DNA of 64,000 nucleotides, taken from assembly GCF_026341035.1 (NCBI RefSeq), contig NZ_JAPEOQ010000001.1, forward strand, positions 930,001 through 994,000, read 5' to 3'. Under the pieces are notes generated by a model. It did not search any database and had not been told where the DNA came from. It worked only from the letters and a program-made list of their open reading frames with translations. Both the position numbers and the translations under genes were made by a program. Shown in pieces: positions 26,155 through 35,313 of the stretch (positions within the stretch are counted from its first letter, which is position 1; the number at the start of each line of letters is the position of its first letter). This stretch comes from Streptomyces sp. NBC_01016 (GTDB lineage: Bacteria > Actinomycetota > Actinomycetes > Streptomycetales > Streptomycetaceae).

Positions 26155-26682
26155 ATGCCGGCAAGCAATGCAGAACGGTCGGATCCGCTGGAACACCAGC
26201 AGTTCGCCGTGCGAATGCGCGACGCGCTCGAGGCCGACGCCCGCCGTGCCACGCGGGACGCGTTGCAGGTCGAAGTGGAGACCAACGTCTTCTTCAAGCC
26301 CGACAAGTCCAGCTTCCTCACCCCCGACTTCCTGGTCCGCCGCGGCCTGCCCGGAGCCGACGCCTTCGCCGACGACACCGTCCTGGTCGGCGAGGTGGTC
26401 TCCGGCCCGTACAACCACAAGCGCAGGCTGTGGAAGACGGACCGCTACGCGGAGGCAGGCATCCCCTGGTACTGGGAGGTCGAGCTCGACTCCGGCCGGA
26501 CGTGGGACGTCACGTCGGTGCGGGCGTACGTACTGGCCCCCATCATCCAGGCCGGGCTCGCCGTGAAATCGCTGCATCCCACGGCGTACGTCCCCGTTGG
26601 CGAATGGGAGCCCGGCGGCCCCGGTATCGAGTTCCCCGAGCCCTTCGCGATGAGCGTCAGCTGGGAGGACCTCGCGTTCTGA
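26155..26682 (+). CDS. Uma2-family (DUF820) nuclease-fold protein
   Basis: 175 residues of the PD-(D/E)xK-like Uma2 family. Visible core features are TPDFLV (Asp), VGEVVSGPYNHKRRLWKTDRY (Glu then Lys) and the family's Y-x6-PWYWEVEL strand. Members are presumed metal-dependent nucleases, but their biological role is not established. The ribosome site GGAGG precedes the ATG. It is probably co-transcribed with the two small genes and followed by a short hairpin. Confidence 0.8.
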   Translation: MPASNAERSDPLEHQQFAVRMRDALEADARRATRDALQVEVETNVFFKPDKSSFLTPDFLVRRGLPGADAFADDTVLVGEVVSGPYNHKRRLWKTDRYAEAGIPWYWEVELDSGRTWDVTSVRAYVLAPIIQAGLAVKSLHPTAYVPVGEWEPGGPGIEFPEPFAMSVSWEDLAF

Positions 26683-26683
26683 G

Positions 26684-26700
26684 CCGACAGCTCTTGTCGG
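26684..26700. terminator. Short hairpin after the Uma2 gene
   Basis: The arms CCGACA and TGTCGG with a 5-base loop start 2 bases after the stop codon. It is short and lacks a T run, so terminator function is uncertain. Confidence 0.4.
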
Positions 26701-26772
26701 GGATCACCCCGTCTGCTTGACTCCGGCGCGCGCGTGCCGATCGTGGGCGAACGACGGAGGGACGGACGACCG

Positions 26773-29268
26773 ATGGAGATCACCCGTAGACGTCTGCTGA
26801 GTGTCCTGGCCGCGAGCGGGGTGCTTGCCGCCGTGCCCACCCAGTGGGCGGGCGCGGCTCAACTCGCGGACGGGGCCGCGCGGTTGCTCGCCAACGCGAC
26901 CGAGATGTTCGCGGGCACCACCGAGTCCAATGCGCGCAAGGAGACGGCCGACAAGCTCGCCGCGATCGAGAAGACCGCACGGACGAACCTCGCGGCGATG
27001 GACGCGGCGTCCGGCGACGGCGAGCTGTTCAAGGGCGTGCCGCTCGGCAGCAGCGACCCGAACCTCAACACCACGTACCAGCGGGTGTACGAGATCGCGC
27101 TCGCGACCCGCACCCCGGGCATCTCCCCTGATCTGTACGGGAGTTCAGCCGTGCGCGGCCGGGTCGTCGACGCGCTGACGTGGCTGCACGAGAAGTACTA
27201 CGGCGACCAGTCCAAGGGCTATTACGGCAACTGGTTCACCTGGGAGATAGGCGTCTCGCAGCACGTCAGCCGGACGCTGGTGCTGCTGGGCGACGCGGCG
27301 TCCGCCGAGCTGGCCACCACGTACATCGCCTCCATGGACGCGTATCTGCGCAGCGGCAAGAACGGCGACGTCGACCTCGACTCGCGCTTCCACACCGGCG
27401 CCAACCTCGCCGACATCACCACCAACCGCATCCTCCAGGGCGCCCTCACCGGCGACGAGGCCCGCATCCGCAAGGCCCTCACCGACCAGCTGACGGTCTT
27501 CGCGACGATCGACCCGTACGACCTTCAGCACGGCGTCACGGACGGGCACTACGCCGACGGCTCCTTCATCCAGCACTCCTCCGTCGCGTACACGGGCTCG
27601 TACGGAAAGGGCCTGCTCACGCGCGTCATCCAGACGCTGAAACTGCTCGACGGGACCGGGTTCGCGTACGGCGACGAGCTGATCCCCACGGTGCAGAAGT
27701 GGGTGCGCGACGGGTTCGCGCCGCTGATCTTCGAGGGCTGGATGATGGAGGCGGTGAAGGGGCGGGCGGTGTCGCGGACGGCCAGCGGGTACACCGACTC
27801 CGCCGTCATCGTCGAGGCAGTCGTCGACCTCGCGTCCCTGTCGAGCGGAGACGCTGCGACCGCGCTCGCGTCGTACGTGAAGCACATCCGCGGCACGTCG
27901 AAGGCGTCGCTCGACCCGGCGACGTTCGTCTCGCCGCTCAGCATCGTCCGGTACGCCGACATCCTCGCGGACTCCTCCGTCCCGGCCGCCGACCTCAACC
28001 CGCCCGCCCGCTCCGTCGCCTTCAACGCCATGGACCGCACGGTCCACCGCCGCCCCGGCTACGCCTTCACGCTCTCCCGCAGCTCGCGCCGGATCAGCAA
28101 GTACGAGTACATGAGCGGCGAGAACCTGCTGCCCTGGTTCCAGGGCGACGGCGCCCACTATCTGTACCTGGCGGGCCAGGACCAGACCCAGTCTTTCGGC
28201 GTCGACTACTTCACCACCGTCTCGCCGTACGGACTCGCGGGCGTGACGGCACCCGTCGAACACCGGGGATCCGTACCGGAGTTGTACGGAGGGAAGCTCT
28301 TCTACGACAACCCTTCCCACCCCCTGAACTTCACCGCGTCGTCCGAGTCGCAGAACAAGTACGTGTACTTCCCGACGGCCACGCAGGCGTACTCGGGCGG
28401 CGCCGTGCTCGACGACACGTACGGAGCTGTCGGGTGGGTGGCGTCGGACGACGTGCCGTGGCGGGACAAGCGGGCGGGACTGCTGCCCGAGGACTTCGTG
28501 GCGTACCGGAGCGCGCGGGCCACCAAGTCGTGGTTCCTGCTCGACGACGAGATCGTGGTGCTCGCGGCCGGGGTCGGGGACGCTCCCGGCGGCGGGCGAG
28601 CGGTGACGACGACCGTCGACGCGCGCGTGGCGCCGGCGGGCGACGCGGTGACCGTGGCCGAGGGCGACGGCTGGGTGCGCTGGGCGGACGGGACGCAGGG
28701 CGCGGCGGTGGGATACGTACGCCTTGCAGGGCCGAAGGCGAAGGCGCGGCTCGACACGGTGACGCGCAACCGCCGCGTCGTACGGACCACGAACCCGGAC
28801 ACGGCGGTGACCCGGCAGGTGTTCTCGCTGACGGTCGAGCAGGCGGCCGGGGCGAAACCGGTCTCCTTCGCGTACGCGCTGCTGCCGAACGCGTCCGAGT
28901 CCGCGGTGCGGGCGTACGAGGGTGCGCGCGTGCTCGCGAACACGTCACGGATGCAGGCCGTGGCCCACGACGGGCTCGGGCTCACAGGGGCGAACACCTT
29001 CACGTCCGGCGCCCACCACACGGCGGGACTCGACGTCGAGGGTCCGGCGTCCGTCCTCGTGCGGCGCCGAGGCGGCGAGGTCACGGTGGCGGTGTCCGAC
29101 CCGACGACCGAACGCGACACGGTGACGCTGGTGCTGCGCGGTCACCGCCTGCGCAAGGCCGACGGCGACGACGCGGTGCGCGTCACCGCCGTGCCGGGCG
29201 GAACCCGGCTCGACGTCGACACGCACCACGCGTACGGACGGAGCTTCGCGGTGACGCTGAAGCGATAA
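26773..29268 (+). CDS. Exported polysaccharide lyase family 8 (hyaluronate/chondroitin/xanthan lyase type)
   Basis: 831 residues. The N-terminus TRRRLLSVLAASGVLAAV is a twin-arginine-type signal. The alpha/alpha-toroid domain carries the PL8 catalytic set: Asn in NWFTWEIG near residue 153, His in IQHSSV and Tyr in YTGSYG near 266-272, then an Arg/Glu-rich region. The C-terminal half is the beta-sandwich (super-sandwich) of this family. It cleaves uronic-acid polysaccharides by beta-elimination; which polymer cannot be decided. It is a single gene that ends 21 bases from the converging cobN. Confidence 0.9.
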   Translation: MEITRRRLLSVLAASGVLAAVPTQWAGAAQLADGAARLLANATEMFAGTTESNARKETADKLAAIEKTARTNLAAMDAASGDGELFKGVPLGSSDPNLNTTYQRVYEIALATRTPGISPDLYGSSAVRGRVVDALTWLHEKYYGDQSKGYYGNWFTWEIGVSQHVSRTLVLLGDAASAELATTYIASMDAYLRSGKNGDVDLDSRFHTGANLADITTNRILQGALTGDEARIRKALTDQLTVFATIDPYDLQHGVTDGHYADGSFIQHSSVAYTGSYGKGLLTRVIQTLKLLDGTGFAYGDELIPTVQKWVRDGFAPLIFEGWMMEAVKGRAVSRTASGYTDSAVIVEAVVDLASLSSGDAATALASYVKHIRGTSKASLDPATFVSPLSIVRYADILADSSVPAADLNPPARSVAFNAMDRTVHRRPGYAFTLSRSSRRISKYEYMSGENLLPWFQGDGAHYLYLAGQDQTQSFGVDYFTTVSPYGLAGVTAPVEHRGSVPELYGGKLFYDNPSHPLNFTASSESQNKYVYFPTATQAYSGGAVLDDTYGAVGWVASDDVPWRDKRAGLLPEDFVAYRSARATKSWFLLDDEIVVLAAGVGDAPGGGRAVTTTVDARVAPAGDAVTVAEGDGWVRWADGTQGAAVGYVRLAGPKAKARLDTVTRNRRVVRTTNPDTAVTRQVFSLTVEQAAGAKPVSFAYALLPNASESAVRAYEGARVLANTSRMQAVAHDGLGLTGANTFTSGAHHTAGLDVEGPASVLVRRRGGEVTVAVSDPTTERDTVTLVLRGHRLRKADGDDAVRVTAVPGGTRLDVDTHHAYGRSFAVTLKR

Positions 29269-29289
29269 GGCGGTGTGAGGCGGTGAGGC

Positions 29290-32200
29290 CTACTCGTCCG
29301 CCTCCAGGTCGCCCTCCGTCTCCAGGTACACCTGGCGGAGGGCCTCCAGCGTCTGCGGGTCCGGCTTCTCCCACATGCCGCGCGACTCGGCTTCGAGCAG
29401 CCGCTCCGCGATGCCGTGCAGGGCCCACGGGTTGTTCTCGCTGAGGAACTGGCGGTTCGTCTCGTCGAGGACGTACGTCTCGGTCAACTTGTCGTACATC
29501 CAGTCGGCGATGACGCCGGTCGTGGCGTCGTAGCCGAACAAGTAGTCCACCGTCGCGGCGAGTTCGAAGGCACCCTTGTAACCGTGGCGGCGCATCGCCT
29601 CGATCCACTTCGGGTTCACGACGCGGGCCCGGAAGACGCGGGACGTCTCCTCGACGAGCGTGCGGGTCTTGACCGTCTCGGGACGGGTGGAGTCGCCGAT
29701 GTACGCCTCGGGGGCGGACCCGCGCAGCGCGCGCACGGTGGCGACCATGCCGCCGTGGTACTGGAAGTAGTCGTCCGAGTCGGCGATGTCGTGCTCGCGG
29801 GTGTCGGTGTTCTTCGCCGCGACCGCGATCCGCTTGTAGGCCGTCTCCATCTCCGTACGGGCGGAGCGTCCCTCCAGGCCGCGGCCGTACGCGTATCCGC
29901 CCCACACCGTGTAGACCTCGGCGAGGTCGGCGTCCGTGCGCCAGTCCTTGGAGTCGATGAGCTGGAGCAGACCGGCGCCGTACGTCCCCGGGCGGGAGCC
30001 GAAGATCCGGGTCGTCGCGCGCCGCTCGTCGCCGTGCTCGGCCAGGTCGGCCTGGGTGTGGGCCCGCACGTAGTTGATCTCGGCCGGTTCGTCGAGCGAC
30101 GCGGCGAGGCGCACCGCGTCGTCCAGGAGGCCGATGGTGTGCGGGAACGCGTCACGGAAGAAGCCGGAGATCCGGAGGGTGACGTCGATGCGGGGGCGGT
30201 TCAGCTCCTCGTACGGGATCGGCTCCAGGCCGGTGACGCGGCGCGAGGCGTCGTCCCAGACCGGGCGGATACCGAGGAGGGCGAGGGCCTCCGCGATGTC
30301 GTCGCCGGCGGTGCGCATGGCGCTCGTGCCCCAGAGGGACAGGCCCACGGAGGTGGGGTACTCGCCGTTGTCGTCCTTGTACCGGGTGAGCAGGCTCTCG
30401 GCGAGGGCCTGTCCCGTCTCCCAGGCGAGGCGGCTCGGGACGGCCTTCGGGTCGACGGAGTAGAAGTTCCGCCCGGTCGGCAGCACGTTGACGAGCCCGC
30501 GGAGCGGTGAGCCGGACGGCCCGGCGGGCACGAAGCGGCCTTCCAGGGCGCGGATGGCGTTGTCCAGCTCGTCGGTGGTTGCGCTCAGCCGAGGCACGAC
30601 CTCGCGAGCCGCGAAGTCGAGGATGGCGGCAACACCATCCAGCCCCTGCGGCGTTTGAGCAGCGGGGTCCGGGGCAGAGCCCCGATCTTCCAGCCCCGCT
30701 TGTGGACGAGAGCCCGCGGGGTCCGGGGCAGAGCCCCGAGACGTGAGCCCGGACGCGGCGAGGGCTTGCGGCACCGCCTCCGGGTCCCAATCCGCCGCCT
30801 CCATCGCCTCGACCAAGGTCCGCGCCAGCGCCTCCGCCTCGTCGGCAGACGTAAGGGTCGCCGCGGATTCATCCAGACCCAGCGCCTCCCGCAACCCCGG
30901 CAGGGCCTGGTTGCCGCCCCAGATCTGCCGCGCACGCAGAATCGCCAGAACCAGGTTGACCCGGCCCGCCCCGGAGGGCGCCGCGCCGAGAACGTGCAGA
31001 CCGTCGCGGATCTGGACGTCCTTGATCTCGCAGAGCCAGCCGTCGAGATGCATGATGAAGTCGTCGAAGCCCTCGTCCTCGGGCCGGTTCTCGATCCCCA
31101 GGTCGTGGTCGAGCTTCGCGGCCTGGATGAGCGTCCAGATCTGGGCCCGGATCGCCGGCAGCTTCGCCGGGTCCATGGACGCGATCTGGGCGTGCTCGTC
31201 GAGGAGTTGCTCAAGCCGGGCGATGTCGCCGTAGGAGTCCGCACGGGCCATCGGCGGCACCAGGTGGTCGATGAGCGTGGCGTGCACGCGGCGCTTGGCC
31301 TGCGTGCCCTCGCCCGGGTCGTTCACGAGGAACGGGTAGATCAGCGGCAGGTCGCCGAGCGCCGCGTCCGGCCCGCACGCCGCCGAAAGCCCCGCGTTCT
31401 TGCCCGGCAGCCACTCCAGGTTGCCGTGCTTGCCGAGGTGGATCATCGCGTCCGCGCCGAAACCGCCGTCGCCGGACGACGCCGCGATCCAGCGGTACGC
31501 CGCCAAGTAGTGGTGGGACGGCGGGAGATCGGGGTCGTGGTAGATCGCGATCGGGTTCTCGCCGAAGCCGCGCGGCGGCTGGATGAGGATGAGCAGATTG
31601 CCGCGACGCAGGGCCGCGAGGACGATGTCGCCCTCCGGATTGCGCGACCGGTCCACGAACATCTCGCCGGGCGGCGGCCCCCAGTGCCGCTCGACGCTCT
31701 CCCGCAGCTCCTGCGGCAGCGTCGCGTACCAGCGCTTGTAGTCGGCGGCCGGGATGCGGACCGGGTTCTTCGCGAGCTGCTCCTCGGTGAGCCACTCCTG
31801 GTCGTGGCCGCCCGCGTCGATGAGCGCGCGGATCAGCTCGTCGCCGTCGCCGGAGGCGAGACCGGGGATCTCGGCCCGGTCCCCGAAGTCGTAGCCCTCG
31901 TCGAGGAGCCGGCGCAGCAGCGACACGGCCGACGCCGGGGTGTCGAGGCCCACCGCGTTGCCGATGCGCGAGTGCTTCGTCGGGTACGCGGACAGGACGA
32001 GCGCGAGCTTCTTGTCCGCCGCCGGGATGTGCCGAAGTCGCGCGTGGCGTACGGCGATCCCGGCGACGCGGGCCGCGCGCTCGGGGTCGGCGACGTACGC
32101 CGGGAGCCCGTCCTCGTCGATCTCCTTGAAGGAGAACGGGACGGTGATGAGGCGGCCGTCGAACTCCGGCACCGCGATCTGGCTCGCGGCGTCCAGCGGC

Positions 32201-33039
32201 GAGACACCCTCGTCGTTCTCCTCCCAGTCGGCCCGGGAGGACGTCAGGCACAGGGCCTGGAGGATCGGGACGTCGAGCTGCGTGAGCGCGCCCGCGTCCC
32301 ACGACTCGTCGTCACCACCGGCGCTCGCCTGCGCCGGGCGGGTGCCGCCCGCGGCGAGGACCGTCGTGACGATCGCGTCGACGGGGCGCAGGGCGTCGAT
32401 CAGCTCCGGCTCGGGGGCGCGCAGCGACGCCACGTACAGCGGGAGGGGGCGGGCGCCCGCGCGCTCGATCTCGTCGCAGAGGCCGTGCACGAACGCCGTG
32501 TTGCCGCTCATGTGGTGGGCGCGGTAGTAGAGCACGGCGACCGTGGGGGCGTCGTCGTGCTGCGTGTCTTCGTGCTGCGTGGAGGGCTCGCGGTCCAGCG
32601 GGCCCCAGGCCGGCGCGGCGACCGGCGGCTCGAAGCCGTGGCCGGTCAGCAGCACCGTGTCCGAGAGGAAGCGGGCCAGGTGGTCCAGGTTCTCCGGGCC
32701 GCCGTGCGCCAGGTACTTGTGGGCCTCGGCCGCGATGCCGACCGGCACCGTGGACGTCGCCATCAGCTGGGCGTCGGGGGCCTGTTCACCGGTGAGGACG
32801 ACCAGCGGGATCCCGGCGGCGGTCAGCCGGTCGATGCCGTCCTGCCAGGCGCGGACGCCGCCGAGGAGGCGTACGACCACCAGGTCCACGCCGTCGAGGA
32901 GACCCGGCAGGTCCGTCTCCACGTCGATGCGGGAGGGGTTGTCGAAGCGGTACGTGACCGGGGCGTCGGCGGCGTTGGCCGCACGGGCGCTGAGCAGGTC
33001 GGTGTCCGACGTCGACAGGAGCAGGAGCTGCTGGGGCAT
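29290..33039 (-). CDS. cobN: Cobaltochelatase subunit CobN
   Basis: Large subunit (1,249 residues) of the ATP-dependent chelatase that inserts cobalt into hydrogenobyrinic acid a,c-diamide in the aerobic B12 pathway. Recognisable family segments include HMSGNTAFVHGLCDEIE, RGFGENPIAIYHDPDLPPSHH, MIHLGKHGNLEWLPGKN, GLSLWGTSAMRTAGDD and NPWALHGIAERLLEAE. Around residues 768-805 there is an insertion made of a repeated phrase, [20 protein letters not shown] and [15 protein letters not shown], encoded by two copies of a dispersed GC-rich repeat; it lies between helices and keeps the frame. The gene follows a cobalamin riboswitch. The CobS/CobT-type partner subunits are not in this window. Confidence 0.97.
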   Translation of the reverse strand: MPQQLLLLSTSDTDLLSARAANAADAPVTYRFDNPSRIDVETDLPGLLDGVDLVVVRLLGGVRAWQDGIDRLTAAGIPLVVLTGEQAPDAQLMATSTVPVGIAAEAHKYLAHGGPENLDHLARFLSDTVLLTGHGFEPPVAAPAWGPLDREPSTQHEDTQHDDAPTVAVLYYRAHHMSGNTAFVHGLCDEIERAGARPLPLYVASLRAPEPELIDALRPVDAIVTTVLAAGGTRPAQASAGGDDESWDAGALTQLDVPILQALCLTSSRADWEENDEGVSPLDAASQIAVPEFDGRLITVPFSFKEIDEDGLPAYVADPERAARVAGIAVRHARLRHIPAADKKLALVLSAYPTKHSRIGNAVGLDTPASAVSLLRRLLDEGYDFGDRAEIPGLASGDGDELIRALIDAGGHDQEWLTEEQLAKNPVRIPAADYKRWYATLPQELRESVERHWGPPPGEMFVDRSRNPEGDIVLAALRRGNLLILIQPPRGFGENPIAIYHDPDLPPSHHYLAAYRWIAASSGDGGFGADAMIHLGKHGNLEWLPGKNAGLSAACGPDAALGDLPLIYPFLVNDPGEGTQAKRRVHATLIDHLVPPMARADSYGDIARLEQLLDEHAQIASMDPAKLPAIRAQIWTLIQAAKLDHDLGIENRPEDEGFDDFIMHLDGWLCEIKDVQIRDGLHVLGAAPSGAGRVNLVLAILRARQIWGGNQALPGLREALGLDESAATLTSADEAEALARTLVEAMEAADWDPEAVPQALAASGLTSRGSAPDPAGSRPQAGLEDRGSAPDPAAQTPQGLDGVAAILDFAAREVVPRLSATTDELDNAIRALEGRFVPAGPSGSPLRGLVNVLPTGRNFYSVDPKAVPSRLAWETGQALAESLLTRYKDDNGEYPTSVGLSLWGTSAMRTAGDDIAEALALLGIRPVWDDASRRVTGLEPIPYEELNRPRIDVTLRISGFFRDAFPHTIGLLDDAVRLAASLDEPAEINYVRAHTQADLAEHGDERRATTRIFGSRPGTYGAGLLQLIDSKDWRTDADLAEVYTVWGGYAYGRGLEGRSARTEMETAYKRIAVAAKNTDTREHDIADSDDYFQYHGGMVATVRALRGSAPEAYIGDSTRPETVKTRTLVEETSRVFRARVVNPKWIEAMRRHGYKGAFELAATVDYLFGYDATTGVIADWMYDKLTETYVLDETNRQFLSENNPWALHGIAERLLEAESRGMWEKPDPQTLEALRQVYLETEGDLEADE
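30639..30740. repeat. Two copies of the GC-rich palindromic repeat inside cobN
   Basis: The units at 30639-30684 and 30690-30740 both carry the core GGGGCTCTGCCCCGGACCCC (minus strand) and end with GGGGCTGGA. The first unit has a tail with CTGCTCAAACGCCGC, nearly identical to the cobG copies. The second has a tail with GGCTCTCGTCCACAAGC, as in the cobK copy. The insertion adds about 34 codons without breaking the frame. Confidence 0.85.
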
Positions 33040-33087
33040 GCGTCGTCTGGCCTTCCTCGGGGTGTCCGCGCCCCGGGTGGTCGTGTG

Positions 33088-33225
33088 TAAGGGAGTTCCT
33101 GGCTCGCTCTCCGTGTGGAGAGTTCACAGTGGCGGGACCGCGCCGGAATCACACCGGGCTTCCTCCCCTGTCGCCGTCGCCGGCGATGGCCGACCGGGTC
33201 CGGGCAGCCACCGAGCATCGTACGG
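33088..33225 (-). ncRNA. Cobalamin riboswitch upstream of cobN
   Basis: Read on the minus strand, the leader contains the conserved core GGAAGCCCGGTGTGATTCC, CGGTCCCGCCACTGTGA, then a stem CTCTCC/GGAGAG and the GAGCCAGGAACTCCC end typical of B12 riboswitches. It ends about 50 bases before the cobN ATG. Adenosylcobalamin binding is expected to lower cobN expression. No second copy was found for the divergent cobG gene. Outer boundaries are approximate. Confidence 0.92.
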
Positions 33226-33283
33226 TGCCGGGCGACGACCTGGTACGGGGTGGTGGAAAGAGCCCATAGGTATGCTCCCCGGC

Positions 33284-34654
33284 ATGTCCCCCTCCCCCAT
33301 ATCCGTCCCGCCCCCTGAGCCGGGTGCAGCCTCGACGGGCTCCGGTGACGCCTGCCCGGGTGCTTTGCGTCTGCATATGGCCGACGACGGGTTTCTCGCG
33401 CGGGTGCGGATCCCTGGCGGGGTGCTGGGCGTGGACCAGGCGCGGGCGCTCGCCGGGGCGGCGGGGCGGCTCGGGGACGGGATGCTGCATCTCACCTCGC
33501 GGGGGAATGTGCAGTTGCGGGGTTTGCAGGACGGGTGCGGGGCGGAGTTGGCGGGGGTGCTCGGGGCGGCCGGGCTGCTGCCGTCCGCCGCGCACGAGCG
33601 GGTCCGCAACGTGGTGGCTTCGCCGATGTCCGGGCTCGACGGGTGCGGGTTCGTGGACGTGCGGGAGTGGTTGACCGGGCTCGACGCGGGGCTGTGTGCG
33701 AGTTCCGTCACGCCGGAGTTGTCCGGGCGGTTTCTGTTCGGGTTGGACGACGGTCGGGGGGACGTGGCGGCGCTGCGGCCCGACGTGTTGGTGCGGGGCT
33801 TGCCGTCCGGCGAGGCGGAGGTGTTCCTCGGGGAGGTGGGGGTGCGGGTTCCGTACGCTCGCGCGGCGGAGGTCGCGGTCGCCGCGGCGGAGGTGTTCGC
33901 GGCGGCTGCGCGGGAGGTTGGGGGGCGGGTGTGGCGTGTCGCTGAACTTGGGCTTCCCGCCGAGGAGTTGACCCGTCGCCTGTCCGCCCACCCGGCGTTG
34001 ACGCCACGGGGCTCCGCCCCGGACCCCGCTGCTCAATCGCCGCAGGGGCTTAATTCGGCCGAACCGGCGTTGACGCCTCGGGGCTCCGCCCCGGACCCCG
34101 CTGCTCAATCGCCGCAGGGGCTTAATTCGGCCGCCACCGCCTTGGGCAATCTGCCGCCTTGGGCGGCAGGGTGGGCAAGGCGGCCCCCGGTGCCGCGCAA
34201 CAAGGACGTTGGGCCCGGCCCCGGTGCCCGGCCGGTGGTCACCGTGCCGCTCGGGGCCATCGGGCCTCGCCAATGGGACGCGCTCACCGAGTTGGCCGGG
34301 CAGCTTCCGCCGCAGGAGCTTCGGCTGACGCCCTGGCGCAGCGTCGTCGTGCCCGGGGCCACACCCGAGCAGATCGAGCGGCTCGCCGAGACCGGGCTCG
34401 TGGCCGACCCCACCTCCCCCTGGACCCGCGTAGCGGCATGTATCGGGCGGCCCGGGTGCGCCAAGTCCCACGCCGACGTACGGCACGACGCCACCGTCCA
34501 CCTCGACGAAGCCCACCCGACCCTCCCCACCTACTGGTCCGGCTGCGAACGCCGCTGCGGGCACCCCGCCGAGCCGTACGTCGACATCGTGGCGCAGCCC
34601 GACGGCAGCCACACCACCACCGTTCCCTCCGTCCCCCACCACACCGAGAGCTGA
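33284..34654 (+). CDS. cobG: Precorrin-3B synthase CobG, with in-frame repeat insertion
   Basis: About 456 residues. It is an oxygen-using enzyme that forms precorrin-3B from precorrin-3A and belongs to the nitrite/sulfite reductase ferredoxin-like family. The N-terminal half-domain has [16 protein letters not shown]. The C-terminal domain has the Fe-S/siroheme Cys motif [11 protein letters not shown] and [10 protein letters not shown]. Between the halves (about residues 237-284) lies a tandem repeat of 24 residues, [20 protein letters not shown] plus four more, twice. It is the first gene of cobG-cobH-cobIJ. The start could also be an in-frame ATG at 33272. Confidence 0.9.
   Translation: MSPSPISVPPPEPGAASTGSGDACPGALRLHMADDGFLARVRIPGGVLGVDQARALAGAAGRLGDGMLHLTSRGNVQLRGLQDGCGAELAGVLGAAGLLPSAAHERVRNVVASPMSGLDGCGFVDVREWLTGLDAGLCASSVTPELSGRFLFGLDDGRGDVAALRPDVLVRGLPSGEAEVFLGEVGVRVPYARAAEVAVAAAEVFAAAAREVGGRVWRVAELGLPAEELTRRLSAHPALTPRGSAPDPAAQSPQGLNSAEPALTPRGSAPDPAAQSPQGLNSAATALGNLPPWAAGWARRPPVPRNKDVGPGPGARPVVTVPLGAIGPRQWDALTELAGQLPPQELRLTPWRSVVVPGATPEQIERLAETGLVADPTSPWTRVAACIGRPGCAKSHADVRHDATVHLDEAHPTLPTYWSGCERRCGHPAEPYVDIVAQPDGSHTTTVPSVPHHTES
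33992..34135. repeat. 72-bp tandem direct repeat inside cobG (dispersed GC-rich repeat family)
   Basis: The unit at 33992-34063 is repeated at 34064-34135 with only two or three mismatches. Each copy has the core GGGGCTCCGCCCCGGACCCC followed by CTGCTCAATCGCCGCAGGGG. The period of 72 bases is 24 codons, so copy number can change without a frameshift. Confidence 0.92.
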
Positions 34655-34662
34655 GACCAACC

Positions 34663-35313
34663 GTGTTCGACTACGAGAAGGACGGCGCGGCGATCTACCG
34701 CGAGTCCTTTGCCACGATCCGCGCGGAAGCCGCGGGCGGACTCGCGGCGCTGCCCGCCGACGTCGCCCAGGTGGCCGTCCGCATGATCCACGCCTGCGGC
34801 CAGGTGGATCTCGTACAGGACATCGGCCACTCGACCGGCGTCGTGGCGAACGCGCGGGCCGCCCTGCGCGCCGGAGCGCCCATCCTCTGCGACGCCCACA
34901 TGGTCGCCAGCGGCGTCACCCGCAAGCGGCTCCCCGCCGACAACGAGGTCGTCTGCACTCTCCGTGACCCCCAAGTGCCGGACCTGGCAGCCGAGTTGGG
35001 GACCACCCGCAGCGCCGCCGCACTCGAACTCTGGCGCGACCGCCTCGACGGCGCCGTCGTCGCCATCGGCAACGCGCCCACCGCGCTCTTCCACCTCATG
35101 GAGATGATCGCGAAGGGCGCGCCGAAGCCCGCCGCCGTGCTCGGCATACCCGTCGGCTTCGTCGGCGCCGCCGAGTCGAAGGACGCGCTCGCCGCGAACG
35201 AACTGGGCCTCGAACACCTCGTCGTACGGGGACGCAGGGGCGGCAGCGCCATCACCGCCGCCGCACTGAACGCGATCGCGACCGAGGCGGAGATCATGGA
35301 GGACCGGGCATGA
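34663..35313 (+). CDS. cobH: Precorrin-8X methylmutase CobH
   Basis: 216 residues. It moves the methyl group from C11 to C12, forming hydrogenobyrinate. Family motifs are present: [12 protein letters not shown] with the active-site His, [30 protein letters not shown] and [14 protein letters not shown]. The start is GTG at 34663, eight bases after the cobG stop. Its stop overlaps the cobIJ start (ATGA), so the three genes are co-translated. Confidence 0.96.
   Translation: MFDYEKDGAAIYRESFATIRAEAAGGLAALPADVAQVAVRMIHACGQVDLVQDIGHSTGVVANARAALRAGAPILCDAHMVASGVTRKRLPADNEVVCTLRDPQVPDLAAELGTTRSAAALELWRDRLDGAVVAIGNAPTALFHLMEMIAKGAPKPAAVLGIPVGFVGAAESKDALAANELGLEHLVVRGRRGGSAITAAALNAIATEAEIMEDRA

Noticed and set aside
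30655..33090. Long plus-strand open frame opposite cobN
   Set aside because: It is rich in Arg, Val and Leu as expected for the antisense of GC-rich coding DNA and has no recognisable domain or ribosome site.
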